Shown here in pieces: positions 19,996 through 33,338 of a stretch of 64,000 nucleotides of DNA. The notes beneath the pieces were generated by a model, which did not search any database, was not told where the DNA came from, and worked only from the letters and a program-made list of their open reading frames with translations. Positions within the stretch are counted from its first letter, which is position 1. Every line of letters begins with the position of its first letter. The stretch comes from Haemophilus paraphrohaemolyticus (lineage in GTDB: Bacteria; Pseudomonadota; Gammaproteobacteria; Enterobacterales; Pasteurellaceae), in the NCBI RefSeq assembly GCF_002015045.1, contig NZ_MUXX01000012.1, forward strand, positions 124,001 through 188,000, read 5' to 3'. The translations under genes were made by a program, and so were the position numbers.

Positions 19996-20766
19996 ATGAA
20001 AAAATATTTAATTTCGTTAGAAAAAGATACCAAAAGACGAGAGATATTTTTCTCTCAACCTGACACCTCTGATTTTGAAATCTTTCGTGCTATCAACACA
20101 ATGGCGTTAGAAGAAACAGAGTTACAGAATAGATTTAACTTTGAGAAGTTTAAACAACGCTATCACCGCCCAGTCACTAAAGGTGAAATTGGTTGTACAT
20201 TAAGCCATTTAGCTGTTTATCAACTGATTGCAGAAGATCAAACCATCAATGCTGGCGATTATGTTTTAGTATGTGAAGATGATGCGCTCTTCGCTGCAAA
20301 TTTTCAGCAAAATTTAACCGCTTTATTAAAGCAAAATCTACAAGCGGATATTATTTTAGTGGGGCAATCGAAAATCTCAACTTTTGATGATGTAGAACTG
20401 AAGATTAACTATCCAAGTACATTTACATTCTGGCAAAAACGAATTGAAAATACAGGCTATACTTACTCTTATCCTTACAAAAATTATTTTGCAGGCACCG
20501 TAGCTTATTTAATTAAGAAATCGGCGGCGTTACGTTTTCTTGCAGAATTAGAAACGCATAAGCCATATTGGTTAGCGGATGATTTTATTCTATTTGGGCA
20601 AGATTTTAATTTAGATATTTTAGTTATTCGCCCACTAATGGTTATTGAAAACCCGAATCTTGGGAGTAATTTAGAAGACTTACGTGGTTCATTAAAAAAT
20701 AATCTATTTAAAAAATTACTAAAACTACCGCTTAAGAAAGCGTTAGCTATTAAGAGAAATTTATAA
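19996..20766 (+). CDS. Glycosyltransferase family 25 (LOS biosynthesis type)
   Basis: 256-residue GT25 enzyme, the family of Haemophilus and Neisseria LOS galactosyl/glucosyltransferases. Blocks seen: the start [37 protein letters not shown] near residue 60, the acidic motif [15 protein letters not shown] near residue 89 (the expected nucleotide-sugar/metal site), and [16 protein letters not shown] near residue 168. Donor and acceptor cannot be assigned. One base separates it from the flippase, and its stop codon overlaps the start of the next gene (TAATG). A broken paralogue lies at 44836-45228. Confidence 0.88.
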   Translation: MKKYLISLEKDTKRREIFFSQPDTSDFEIFRAINTMALEETELQNRFNFEKFKQRYHRPVTKGEIGCTLSHLAVYQLIAEDQTINAGDYVLVCEDDALFAANFQQNLTALLKQNLQADIILVGQSKISTFDDVELKINYPSTFTFWQKRIENTGYTYSYPYKNYFAGTVAYLIKKSAALRFLAELETHKPYWLADDFILFGQDFNLDILVIRPLMVIENPNLGSNLEDLRGSLKNNLFKKLLKLPLKKALAIKRNL

Positions 20767-21968
20767 TGAGTGCTTTAGTAAGTCTTTTTTATTTATATGA
20801 TCCGTGGTTTTTGCATTTTATCCGAATGGGGCTAATAACAGGCTCCATCGCTCTATTCTTTTTAGTTTATAAATGGTGGAATAAAAGTCAAAAAAGCGTG
20901 GTTATTCCGCAAGATAGCCTGATTGCTTGTATCGCATTGCTAATTATTTCTACGATTCCGCTTATCATTAACGGCACGAAAGAAATGGGCGTATTAAGTA
21001 TGTATGCCAAATCGTTGTTTGTGTTTATCTTGGGGATAACGATTTATAATCTGTTCTACCAACACGAAAATGGCAAACCGCAACTTATCCGCGACCTAAA
21101 AATTGGTATTGGCGTGCAAGCATTTATTGGATTTTTTGCTTTAGTTGGCGTGCCGTTTATGATTGATTTTGCGATTAACACCAATTCCAATATGGGCGGG
21201 CATTTTGCTCGTTTTATTGGTTCAGAACAGGAATATCGGCTCTATAATTTAACCTCAGCGGCATTTTTCCCGCTTAGCGTGTTTTACGTGCTGTTGCTTC
21301 ACTTTATGCTTGCTTATCACGCAAAAACTCAAGCATTAAATCCAATCTGGCTATTTTTACTTTTGTGTATCGGGCTGATTGCGGGGCGGTTATTTTTAAC
21401 TTTTTCATTAGTTAGCTGCTTGCTCTACTTCCGCTCGCGTTATCTGCCTGCGTTACTCGCATTTGTTGCATTAGTGCTCTATTTGGCATATTTTCATGCA
21501 GAAAATCGCTATGTTGAACACGCACTCGAACCCGTTATTAACCTGATTAACGGCGGAGAACGACTAAGTTCTTCAACCGATACTCTTATGAACAAGCATC
21601 TTTTTATGCCAACAAATAAACAGCTCTTAATGGGTGATGGCTTATATTATCAACCGAATGGTTGGAGCTATTATGGTGGCTCTGACTCTGGTTTTATTCG
21701 CCAAGCCTTATATGGTGGCGTTGGTTATATGCTCTCTTGCTTTGCTTTCACCGCTTATTTTGTGAAAAGAGTTGCTGATAACTGGTTTAACGGTAGTTGG
21801 TTGTTTATTTTATCAACATTAGGCTTAATGACCATTTGGAACATTAAAGCAGATACTTACGCTTATCCAAGTGTAATGTTTGGCTTGCTGATGTTCCTCT
21901 CCTTATTTGGTACAAGCGGTAAAAATTTTATTATTTATTGCAAGAAAAAAGAGGAAGAAAATGTTTAG
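20766..21968 (+). CDS. Wzy-like O-antigen/oligosaccharide polymerase
   Basis: 400-residue integral membrane protein with about 11 hydrophobic segments and one long hydrophilic stretch at about residues 245-320 (ENRYVEHALEPVI through SDSGFIRQALYGG), the usual large periplasmic loop of Wzy polymerases and WaaL-type ligases. Sequence in this class is poorly conserved, so the call rests on topology and on the adjacent flippase. It overlaps its upstream neighbour by 1 bp and its downstream neighbour by 8 bp. An O-antigen ligase-like function is the main alternative. Confidence 0.7.
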   Translation: MSALVSLFYLYDPWFLHFIRMGLITGSIALFFLVYKWWNKSQKSVVIPQDSLIACIALLIISTIPLIINGTKEMGVLSMYAKSLFVFILGITIYNLFYQHENGKPQLIRDLKIGIGVQAFIGFFALVGVPFMIDFAINTNSNMGGHFARFIGSEQEYRLYNLTSAAFFPLSVFYVLLLHFMLAYHAKTQALNPIWLFLLLCIGLIAGRLFLTFSLVSCLLYFRSRYLPALLAFVALVLYLAYFHAENRYVEHALEPVINLINGGERLSSSTDTLMNKHLFMPTNKQLLMGDGLYYQPNGWSYYGGSDSGFIRQALYGGVGYMLSCFAFTAYFVKRVADNWFNGSWLFILSTLGLMTIWNIKADTYAYPSVMFGLLMFLSLFGTSGKNFIIYCKKKEEENV

Positions 21969-22842
21969 TATTATTGTCCCTTCCTATAGTCGCAACAGGG
22001 AAGTGCTTGAATTACTTGAGAGTTTAAAGGCTCAAACGGTTTATAATTTTGAAGTGATTATTGTTGATGACTGCTCCCCACAAGCTGTTGTTATTGAGCC
22101 AAACTATCCTTTTGAAGTGAAGGTTTTTCGTAACGAAACAAATCAAGGGGCAGCTGGTAGCCGTAATGTTGGTGCACAACTCGCTTCACAAGAATGGCTC
22201 TTATTTTTAGATGACGATGACCGCTTTGCCAATAATAAATGTGAAGTGATTAGCCAATATATTGAACAATATCCACAAATAAATTTTATTTACCATTCTG
22301 CTCAATGTGAAATGGTAAATGAAAAATTCCAATATTTTACAAGCCCAATTGAACCAAATAAAATCAATTTAGATCATATTTTATTAGCTAATAAATTGGG
22401 CGGAATGCCGATGATGGGGATTAAAAAATCCTTTTTCATTGCCTTAGGGGGATTAAATTCAGAATTAAAATCATTGGAAGATTATGAATTTGTGTTAAAA
22501 GTAGCAGATAGCCCCAATTTAAAAGCAGGATTTATTAATCAACCTTTGAGTATTTGTTACTTCCATACTAAGCGTTCAAGTGTTTCAACCAATACGGAGA
22601 ATACCGAAAAGGCAATTGAATATATTGAGCATAAATATGTCAAAACAGAAAAGCAAAAACAAAACTTTGCCATTAACTCACTTTATATTCTCTCTTATAT
22701 TTATGCGATGAATTTATCTCGCAAGGCGGCAAGTTATTATTTTAAAATATTTAAACGTAGCCATAATATAAAGCATTTTGCTATTGCAATTATTAGCTTT
22801 ATTTCGCCTAAATTAGCAATCAATATGAAAAGGTTTTTCTAA
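21961..22842 (+). CDS. Glycosyltransferase family 2, first copy
   Basis: 293-residue cytoplasmic GT-A fold transferase. It starts FSIIVPSYSRNREVLELLES; the nucleotide-binding VDDCSP is at about residue 39, the DxD-type LFLDDDDRF at about residue 81, and the acceptor-side LEDYEF at about residue 177. The start ATG at 21961 overlaps the last 8 bp of the polymerase gene and has GAGGAAG upstream. The C-terminal third is basic and helical, consistent with membrane association. It is probably one of the two enzymes that extend the lipid-linked unit flipped by the Wzx-like protein. Sugar specificity is unknown. Confidence 0.87.
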   Translation: MFSIIVPSYSRNREVLELLESLKAQTVYNFEVIIVDDCSPQAVVIEPNYPFEVKVFRNETNQGAAGSRNVGAQLASQEWLLFLDDDDRFANNKCEVISQYIEQYPQINFIYHSAQCEMVNEKFQYFTSPIEPNKINLDHILLANKLGGMPMMGIKKSFFIALGGLNSELKSLEDYEFVLKVADSPNLKAGFINQPLSICYFHTKRSSVSTNTENTEKAIEYIEHKYVKTEKQKQNFAINSLYILSYIYAMNLSRKAASYYFKIFKRSHNIKHFAIAIISFISPKLAINMKRFF

Positions 22843-23642
22843 TGGAATTTTCAGTATTAATGTCTCTTTATATTAAAGAGAATCCACAATATCTTAAAGA
22901 ATGTTTTGAAAGTTTAAAAAATCAAACCCTACCCGCAACCGAAATAGTCGTATTATTTGATGGTGCTGTAACAGCTGAATTAGAAGCAATTGTGACCGAA
23001 TATGAGGCAATTTTACCGATAAAAGCGGTGAAATTTCCTCAGAATCGTGGTTTAGGTAAAACGCTTAATGATGGCTTAAATTATTGTAGCCACGAATGGG
23101 TTTTCCGTATGGATACCGATGATATTTGCGTGCCAGAACGTTTTGAAAAACAAGTAAAATTTATTCAGCAGCATCCAAATGTCATTATGCTTGGTGGGCA
23201 AATTGCTGAATTTGGCGAAAATATCAATGACATTGTGGCTTATCGTAACGTGCCCACCACGCAGAAAGAGATTGTGCGTTTTACCCGTTTACGTTGCCCG
23301 TTCAACCATATGACTGTGGCTTATAAAAAATCGAAAGTGCTTGAATGTGGTGGTTATCAAGGTTTGCAAGAAGATTACACGCTTTGGATTAAAATGGTAG
23401 CAACAGGCTTAAATGTAGCAAATTTATCAGATATTTTAGTTTATGCTCGCGTGGGAAATGGAATGGTTGGTCGTCGTCGTGGTTGGAAACAGTTCCAATA
23501 TGAATGGGAAATTTATAGGCTTAAAAACCAAGTAAAAATCCAAAATCCAATTTCAGGGCTTGCGATCTTCTTAATGCGCGCAATTCCAAGAATTTTGCCG
23601 CTGAGTTTACTTCAAGAGGTTTATAAGCTCCTAAGAAAATAA
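22842..23642 (+). CDS. Glycosyltransferase family 2, second copy
   Basis: 266-residue GT-A transferase that begins FSVLMSLYIKENPQYLKECF. Motifs: VVLFDGAVTAEL near residue 36, WVFRMDTDDICVPERFEKQ near residue 86 (DTDD metal site), and LQEDYTLWIKMV near residue 178. The GxGMVGRRRGWKQF segment near residue 205 is typical of the LsgF/WcaA-like subgroup of Pasteurellaceae LOS transferases. It overlaps the preceding gene by 1 bp and ends the operon; its stop codon abuts a nested palindrome (23643-23755). Confidence 0.87.
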   Translation: MEFSVLMSLYIKENPQYLKECFESLKNQTLPATEIVVLFDGAVTAELEAIVTEYEAILPIKAVKFPQNRGLGKTLNDGLNYCSHEWVFRMDTDDICVPERFEKQVKFIQQHPNVIMLGGQIAEFGENINDIVAYRNVPTTQKEIVRFTRLRCPFNHMTVAYKKSKVLECGGYQGLQEDYTLWIKMVATGLNVANLSDILVYARVGNGMVGRRRGWKQFQYEWEIYRLKNQVKIQNPISGLAIFLMRAIPRILPLSLLQEVYKLLRK

Positions 23643-23755
23643 TCTAATACCTTTTCTGTTTTTCAGCTTACACTTGTTCTCTTTTTCTGGATTTCTCATT
23701 TCAAATCCAGTATATTAGCGAACAATTGTTAGCTGAAATATTAAGGTATTATTAG
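23643..23755. repeat. Nested concentric palindrome filling the GT2-fadD gap
   Basis: Three inverted repeats share one centre near 23698-23699: TAATACCTT/AAGGTATTA (23645-23653, 23743-23751), TTTCAGCT/AGCTGAAA (23661-23668, 23731-23738) and CTGGATTT/AAATCCAG (23687-23694, 23703-23710). Together they could fold the whole gap into one long imperfect hairpin. It could be a terminator, an RNA processing site or a miniature mobile element. Confidence 0.75.
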
Positions 23756-25534
23756 ATGTCTGCTTTAGACTTTCACTTTGTTAATCGTCTTCGTCTTCAA
23801 GCAAAAAATTTCGCAAATCGCACCGCTTTACGCTTCCAAAAACAGGGAAAATGGTGTGATATGCAATGGTCTACCTTTCAACAAGAGATCGATAATCTCT
23901 CACTTGCTTTAATTGCTCAAGGTATTGAAATTCAAGATAAAATTGGCATTTTTGCTCACAATATGCCTCGTTGGAGCATTGCCGATTTTGGGGCAATGCA
24001 AGCACGTGTTGTGACCGTGCCAATTTACGCCACTAACACACCTTCTCAAGTTGAATATATTATCAACGATGCCGATATTAAAATTCTCTTTGTGGGCGAA
24101 CAAGCTCAGATGGATTGTGCGATTCAAATAGCGAACAGTTGTACACAATTAGTTAAAATTGTGGCGATGAAATCAAGCATCAATCTTCATAATCATCCGC
24201 TTGCTTGCCATTGGGAAAGCTTCATTCAAGTAGACAAAAATATGACAGAGCTTGAAGCTCGTATTGCATCAAAACGTTTAGACGATCTTTTTACGCTAAT
24301 TTACACCTCTGGTACAACAGGCGATCCAAAAGGTGTGATGCTAGATTATGCGAATTTAGCCCATCAACTTCAATCACACGATCAGGCACTCAATATTACC
24401 GAGCAAGATGTCTCACTCTCATTTTTACCACTTTCGCATATTTTTGAACGTGCTTGGGTTGCCTATATTTTCCATCGTGGGGCAACTAACTGCTATTTGG
24501 AAGATACCAATCAAATCCGCCAAGCCTTAGTTGAAACCAAACCTACGGTGATGTGTGCTGTACCTCGATTCTATGAAAAAATTTATGCAGCGGTGTTAGA
24601 TAAGGTTGAAAAAGCACCATTTATCCGCAGAACGCTTTTCCATTGGGCGATACAAGCGGGCGAAAAACATTATCAATCTGCAATCCCTTCTCGCTGGTTA
24701 AAATGGCAACATAAATGGGCAGACAAACTTGTGCTTTCAAAACTACGTGCCTTATTAGGTGGACAAGTACGAATGATGCCTTGTGGCGGAGCGAAATTAG
24801 AACCTACCATCGGTAAGTTTTTCCATAGCTTAGGCGTGAATGTCAAATTAGGCTATGGAATGACTGAAACCACCGCAACCGTTTCTTGCTGGGAAGATCA
24901 CGGTTTCAATCCAAATTCCATTGGCAAACTGATGCCAAATGTAGAAGTGAAAATTGGCGAAAACAACGAAATTTTGGTCCGTGGCGGAATGGTAATGCGA
25001 GGCTATTATAAAAAGCCTGAAGAAACCGCTAATGCCTTTACAGCCGATGGTTTCTTAAAAACAGGTGATGCAGGCGAGATGGATGAGAATGGCAATTTGC
25101 ACATTACCGACCGTATTAAAGAGTTAATGAAAACTTCAAATGGCAAATATATCGCACCACAATATATTGAAGGAAAAATTGGCAAAGATAAATTTATTGA
25201 GCAAATTGCGATTATTGCCGATGCGAAAAAATATGTTTCTGCTTTGATTGTACCGTGCTTTGATAGCCTTGAAGAGTATGCGAAGCAGTTGAATATTAAA
25301 TATCAGGATAGATTAGAGCTGATTAAACATTCTGAAATTATCCAGATGTTTGAAAAGCGCTTGCACGAAGTGCAGAAAGAGCTAGCAAGTTTTGAGCAAG
25401 TCAAAAGATTCACACTTCTGCCTCAAGCTTTCAGTCAAGCAATGGAGGAGATCACGCCAACACTGAAATTACGTCGTAAGGTAATTATGCAGCGTTATCG
25501 AGAGCAGATTGAACAGATGTATGAGAGAGTGTAG
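23756..25534 (+). CDS. Long-chain-fatty-acid--CoA ligase-like AMP-binding protein
   Basis: 592-residue adenylate-forming enzyme that closely resembles H. influenzae HI0002. It has the P-loop [19 protein letters not shown] near residue 180, the motif [14 protein letters not shown] near residue 366, and the hinge/lysine region [19 protein letters not shown] near residue 455. It activates carboxylic acids to acyl-AMP and acyl-CoA, most likely for recycling fatty acids into phospholipid. Pasteurellaceae generally lack a full beta-oxidation pathway (general knowledge, not shown here). It has no obvious signal peptide. The only promoter-like hexamer upstream, TATATT at 23711, sits inside the nested palindrome. 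Confidence 0.88.
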   Translation: MSALDFHFVNRLRLQAKNFANRTALRFQKQGKWCDMQWSTFQQEIDNLSLALIAQGIEIQDKIGIFAHNMPRWSIADFGAMQARVVTVPIYATNTPSQVEYIINDADIKILFVGEQAQMDCAIQIANSCTQLVKIVAMKSSINLHNHPLACHWESFIQVDKNMTELEARIASKRLDDLFTLIYTSGTTGDPKGVMLDYANLAHQLQSHDQALNITEQDVSLSFLPLSHIFERAWVAYIFHRGATNCYLEDTNQIRQALVETKPTVMCAVPRFYEKIYAAVLDKVEKAPFIRRTLFHWAIQAGEKHYQSAIPSRWLKWQHKWADKLVLSKLRALLGGQVRMMPCGGAKLEPTIGKFFHSLGVNVKLGYGMTETTATVSCWEDHGFNPNSIGKLMPNVEVKIGENNEILVRGGMVMRGYYKKPEETANAFTADGFLKTGDAGEMDENGNLHITDRIKELMKTSNGKYIAPQYIEGKIGKDKFIEQIAIIADAKKYVSALIVPCFDSLEEYAKQLNIKYQDRLELIKHSEIIQMFEKRLHEVQKELASFEQVKRFTLLPQAFSQAMEEITPTLKLRRKVIMQRYREQIEQMYERV

Positions 25535-25632
25535 ATATAAGCCTTTTTACCATCCAGCGTGGCTTTAGCTACTATTGACCCCGCATAGGCGATGTTGTTA
25601 AAGTTTACTAAGGTAGAATAGTTAAGTGTTTA

Positions 25633-25663
25633 TTGTAGGGATAAATGTAATTTTCCCCTACAA
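25633..25663. repeat. Short TTGTAGGG/CCCTACAA inverted repeat
   Basis: TTGTAGGG (25633-25640) and CCCTACAA (25656-25663) flank 15 nt. It lies in the fadD-galT gap, upstream of the gal promoter. It is related by its arms to the elements at 12513 and 58114. The rest of the gap (25535-25632 and 25664-25726) shows nothing I can name. Confidence 0.5.
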
Positions 25664-25726
25664 ATGAAATATATTGGAGCGTAAATAACCAATTTTGTGA
25701 ATTTTCCTCTAAATTTAATCGCTTAT

Positions 25727-25769
25727 TGTGAAGTTCGTCACATATTTTTTTTCATAAATCTTCTATACT
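25727..25769 (+). promoter_or_regulatory. CRP-dependent class II promoter of the gal operon
   Basis: TGTGA-AGTTCG-TCACA (25727-25742) is a perfect match to the CRP core. A -10 hexamer TATACT lies at 25764-25769. With a start near 25776 the CRP site is centred at about -41.5, the classic class II position, and the -35 region is poor, as expected when CRP replaces it. No GalR/GalS operator is apparent. Confidence 0.85.
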
Positions 25770-25808
25770 CGCTCCAAAATTCCAACTAAATTCAATAGAG
25801 ATATGATT

Positions 25809-26861
25809 ATGAGTGAACAATTTGTCTTAAACGACCATCCGCATCGTCGTTTTAATCCATTAAAAAATCAATGGATCTTAGTCTCTCCGCATCGAGCAAA
25901 ACGTCCATGGCAAGGACAGCAAGAAGAAGTGGTGGCAGATAATAAACCAAGCTACGATCCAACTTGCTATCTCTGCCCTGGCAATAAACGCATCACAGGT
26001 GAGCAAAATCCGCAATATACTAAACCGTTCGTGTTCAAAAACGATTTCTCAGCATTGCTTGCAGATACGCCAGCACCAGAGAAAAACGATGATCCACTGT
26101 TCCAAATTTCGCATACGCAAGGTGAAAGCCGTGTGATCTGTTTTTCTCCAGACCATAGCAAAACCTTACCACAACTTAACGTGCTGGAAATTGAGCAAGT
26201 GATCCAAGTATGGCAAGAGCAAGCACGTGAGCTAAAACAACGCTACCAATGGGTGCAAATTTTTGAGAACAAAGGCTCAATGATGGGCTGTTCAAATCCT
26301 CATCCACATGGTCAAATTTGGGCAAGTAATTTCCTACCGAATGAAATTGCGATTGAAGATGAATGCCAAGCAGAATATTTCAAAAAATATGGCTCACCAT
26401 TGCTAGTTGATTATGCGAAACGTGAATTAGAAAAACGCGAACGTATTGTCGCTGAAACCGAAGATTGGATTGCAGTAGTGCCTTATTGGGCAGCTTGGCC
26501 GTTTGAAACCTTGCTATTACCAAAAGCAAAACAGTTCAAATCAATTGAAGATTTAAACCAAGCGGAACGTGAAGATTTAGCGTTAGCGTTGAAAAAATTA
26601 ACCACGCGTTACGATAACTTATTTAACATCAGCTTTCCGTATTCCATGGGCTTCCACTTTGCTCCGTTTAATGGCGAAGAAAATGGACACTGGCAATTGC
26701 ACGCCCACTTCTATCCACCGCTTTTACGTTCAGCCACTGTGCGTAAATTTATGGTAGGTTATGAAATGATGGCGGAAAGTCAACGCGATTTAACCCCAGA
26801 ACAAGCCGCTGAACGTTTAAATGCAGTAAGCGATAGTGTTCACTATAAAGATAAAAAATAA
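25809..26861 (+). CDS. galT: Galactose-1-phosphate uridylyltransferase
   Basis: Leloir-pathway enzyme that exchanges UMP between UDP-glucose and galactose-1-phosphate. 350 residues. The zinc-binding region CYLCPGNKRITG is near residue 52 and the active-site triad His-Pro-His is in SNPHPHGQIWAS near residue 162. DHPHRRFNPLKNQWILVSPH near the N-terminus matches E. coli GalT closely. The ATG at 25809 is preferred because AGAG lies 8 bp upstream; the ATG at 25803 has almost no spacing. First gene of galT-galK-galM-lacZ, 12 bp before galK, under the CRP promoter at 25727. Confidence 0.97.
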   Translation: MSEQFVLNDHPHRRFNPLKNQWILVSPHRAKRPWQGQQEEVVADNKPSYDPTCYLCPGNKRITGEQNPQYTKPFVFKNDFSALLADTPAPEKNDDPLFQISHTQGESRVICFSPDHSKTLPQLNVLEIEQVIQVWQEQARELKQRYQWVQIFENKGSMMGCSNPHPHGQIWASNFLPNEIAIEDECQAEYFKKYGSPLLVDYAKRELEKRERIVAETEDWIAVVPYWAAWPFETLLLPKAKQFKSIEDLNQAEREDLALALKKLTTRYDNLFNISFPYSMGFHFAPFNGEENGHWQLHAHFYPPLLRSATVRKFMVGYEMMAESQRDLTPEQAAERLNAVSDSVHYKDKK

Positions 26862-26872
26862 GGAGATAGCCA

Positions 26873-28030
26873 ATGACCCCACAACAAATTTCTCAACAAA
26901 AATTCACTGAGCATTATGGCTATAACGCAGAACAAACCGTTTTCGCACCAGGTCGCGTAAACATCATTGGCGAACATACCGACTACAACGATGGCTTTGT
27001 CATGCCTTGTGCGATCAACTACGGAATGGCGGTCAGCTTCGCAAAACGCAACGATAGCATTTGGCGTGTGTATGCGATTGATATTAACGAACAAGATGAA
27101 TTCGATTTAAGCCAAGATTTCACCCAAAGTGAACATAAATGGGCAAACTACGTGCGTGGCGTGGTAAGATATATTCAAGAACAATGCCCAGAATTTAAAC
27201 AAGGGGCGGATTTAGTGATGGCCAGCGATGTGCCGATGTCTTCAGGGTTAAGTTCTTCTGCTGCACTTGAGATTTCTATCGGTAAAACCTGTCAAGTATT
27301 AGGCGACTTACCGCTTTCGCTTGCTCAAATTGCGCTTATCGGACAAAAAGCAGAGAATAAATTTGTGGGTGCGAATTGCGGTAATATGGATCAACTTACC
27401 TCAGCATTAGGGCAAAAAGATCACCTTATTATGATCGATTGCAGAAGCCTTGAGATTACCCCAACCCCTGTGCCACAAGGCTATTCCATTGCGATCATTA
27501 ATTCCAATGTAAAACACGATTTAGTGACAGGTGAATACAATAGCCGCCGCCAAGAGTGTGAACAAGCAGCAAAATTCTTTGGTGTGAAAGCCTTACGCGA
27601 CGTATCACCTGAGCAATTCCACGCTCGTGAAAATGAGTTAAAAGCTGAAAGCGAATTGGCTTATAAACGTGCAAAACACGTAGTTTATGAAGATCAACGT
27701 GTGCTTGATGCGGTTCAAGCCTTAAAAGCGAATGATATGGTGAAACTCGGTCAATTGATGGGTGAATCTCACGACTCAATGCGTGATGATTTTGAGATTA
27801 CCATTCCTGAAATTGACTACTTGGTGGAGCTTGCTCAAGTGGCGATTGGCAAAAATGGCGGTGCACGTATGACGGGCGGTGGCTTCGGCGGTTGTATCGT
27901 CTGTCTTGTGCCAAATGAGAAAGTAGAGGCGTTACGCCAGTTAATCGCAGATAACTACGAAAAACAAACAGGCATTAAAGAAACCTTCTACCTCTGCACT
28001 GCGAGTGATGGGGTGAGAGTGGTTTCATAA
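26873..28030 (+). CDS. galK: Galactokinase
   Basis: GHMP-family kinase that phosphorylates alpha-D-galactose at C1 with ATP. 385 residues. Substrate motif [19 protein letters not shown] near residue 28, ATP-binding [11 protein letters not shown] near residue 123, and the C-terminal GHMP motif [13 protein letters not shown] near residue 330. It has AAGGAGA upstream and lies 12 bp after galT, so the two are co-transcribed. Downstream, a 201-bp inverted-repeat element separates it from galM. Confidence 0.97.
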   Translation: MTPQQISQQKFTEHYGYNAEQTVFAPGRVNIIGEHTDYNDGFVMPCAINYGMAVSFAKRNDSIWRVYAIDINEQDEFDLSQDFTQSEHKWANYVRGVVRYIQEQCPEFKQGADLVMASDVPMSSGLSSSAALEISIGKTCQVLGDLPLSLAQIALIGQKAENKFVGANCGNMDQLTSALGQKDHLIMIDCRSLEITPTPVPQGYSIAIINSNVKHDLVTGEYNSRRQECEQAAKFFGVKALRDVSPEQFHARENELKAESELAYKRAKHVVYEDQRVLDAVQALKANDMVKLGQLMGESHDSMRDDFEITIPEIDYLVELAQVAIGKNGGARMTGGGFGGCIVCLVPNEKVEALRQLIADNYEKQTGIKETFYLCTASDGVRVVS

Positions 28031-28042
28031 ACTAAAATAAAA

Positions 28043-28243
28043 TAATTTCTCCGTTTTTTCTTCTGCCAAATCTCCCCTCCCCCCTCTTTGCTAAAGAAGG
28101 GGGGAAATCTTAGAAGATTTTTAGATTATCTTTCTATACCACTAAATGTATATGAGGCTATAGCTCTATTTTTACTAAAGAATTCCCCTCTTTAGCAAAG
28201 AGGGGGAGGGGAGATTTGACAGTACTTATTTACGGAGAAATTA
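28043..28243. repeat. MITE-like element with ~60-bp inverted ends (galK-galM gap)
   Basis: The outer arms TAATTTCTCCGT (28043-28054) and ACGGAGAAATTA (28232-28243) are perfect complements. Inside them lie CTGCCAAATCTCCCCTCC (28063-28080) and, inverted, GGAGGGGAGATTTGACAG (28205-28222), each joined to a CTCTTTGCTAAAGA-type hairpin. About 70 bp of A+T-rich spacer separates the two halves, with no coding capacity. A compact copy of the same palindrome occurs at 35115-35168. It takes up most of the 250-bp galK-galM gap. Confidence 0.75.
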
Positions 28244-28280
28244 GTATATACAGCCTTTATTCTTTAAAAAGGAGTTCTCT

Positions 28281-32418
<4,138 letters not shown>

Positions 32419-32497
32419 AAACTTGTTTTACCTCAAAATGTTTAATGAAATAATTTGTTAAACTTCACCGAAACAAGGCAAAGGAAAGGAGAAAAAA

Positions 32498-33259
32498 ATG
32501 TCTGAAGTTTTCCATTTAGGTTTAACCAAAGCGATGTTAAAAGGGGCGACACTCGCGATTATTCCGGGTGACCCTGCACGTAGCGAGCGTATCGCCAAAC
32601 AATTAGCGAATCCAGAGTTTTTGGCAAGCCATCGCGAATTTAACTCGTGGTTAGGTTTTATTGGTAACCAAGCTGTTGTGGTTTGCTCAACAGGGATTGG
32701 TGGACCATCCACCTCAATCTGTGTTGAAGAGCTTGCTCAACTTGGTATCCGCACCTTCTTGCGTGTGGGCACAACTGGGGCAATCCAACCGCATATTGAA
32801 GTAGGCAATTTATTGGTTACTACTGGGTCTGTGCGTTTAGATGGTGCAAGCCAACACTTCGCACCACTTGCTTACCCAGCAGTGGCAGACTTTGAATGTA
32901 CGACCGCACTTTATCAAGCAGCCCAAAAACGAGGCGTGAAAACCTTTGTTGGGATTACAGCCTCATCAGATACATTCTATCCAGGTCAAGAACGATACGA
33001 CACCTATACTGGCAAAGTGTGTGCTCAATTTAGAGGCTCGCTCAAAGAGTGGCAAGATTTACACGTAATGAACTATGAAATGGAATCAGCGACGCTATTG
33101 ACAATGTGTTCAGCATTAGGTTTACGTGCAGGGATGGTTGCAGGCGTAATTGTAAATCGCACACAACAAGAGATTCCAAATGAAGCTACAATGAAAGCAA
33201 CTGAAGAAGCGGCAGTCGCTACGGTAGTAGAAGCAGCGAGAATTTTACTTGAGAAATAA
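32498..33259 (+). CDS. udp: Uridine phosphorylase
   Basis: Nucleoside-salvage enzyme that splits uridine with phosphate into uracil and ribose-1-phosphate. 253 residues, as in E. coli. Phosphate-binding [14 protein letters not shown] near residue 22, [14 protein letters not shown] near residue 70, and the substrate-binding [19 protein letters not shown] near residue 194. AAAGGAGA precedes the ATG. It is a single-gene unit, closed by a strong hairpin at 33264, converging on the amino-acid symporter gene. Confidence 0.97.
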   Translation: MSEVFHLGLTKAMLKGATLAIIPGDPARSERIAKQLANPEFLASHREFNSWLGFIGNQAVVVCSTGIGGPSTSICVEELAQLGIRTFLRVGTTGAIQPHIEVGNLLVTTGSVRLDGASQHFAPLAYPAVADFECTTALYQAAQKRGVKTFVGITASSDTFYPGQERYDTYTGKVCAQFRGSLKEWQDLHVMNYEMESATLLTMCSALGLRAGMVAGVIVNRTQQEIPNEATMKATEEAAVATVVEAARILLEK

Positions 33260-33263
33260 TGAA

Positions 33264-33307
33264 AAAGTGCTTAAACCCTAGATTGTCAGGATTTAAGCAC
33301 TTTGTTT
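33264..33307. terminator. Terminator of udp
   Basis: AAAGTGCTTAAA (33264-33275) and TTTAAGCACTTT (33292-33303) are perfect 12-bp complements with a 16-nt loop, followed by GTTTT. A A-rich left flank could allow it to act weakly on the opposite transcript too. Confidence 0.88.
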
Positions 33308-33338
33308 TATCTACAATATCGCCATTATGCCATCTGCT

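Noticed and set aside
32440..32480. Possible CRP/CytR site before udp
   Set aside because: The only candidate half-sites are 4 bp apart instead of 6 and one deviates from consensus.
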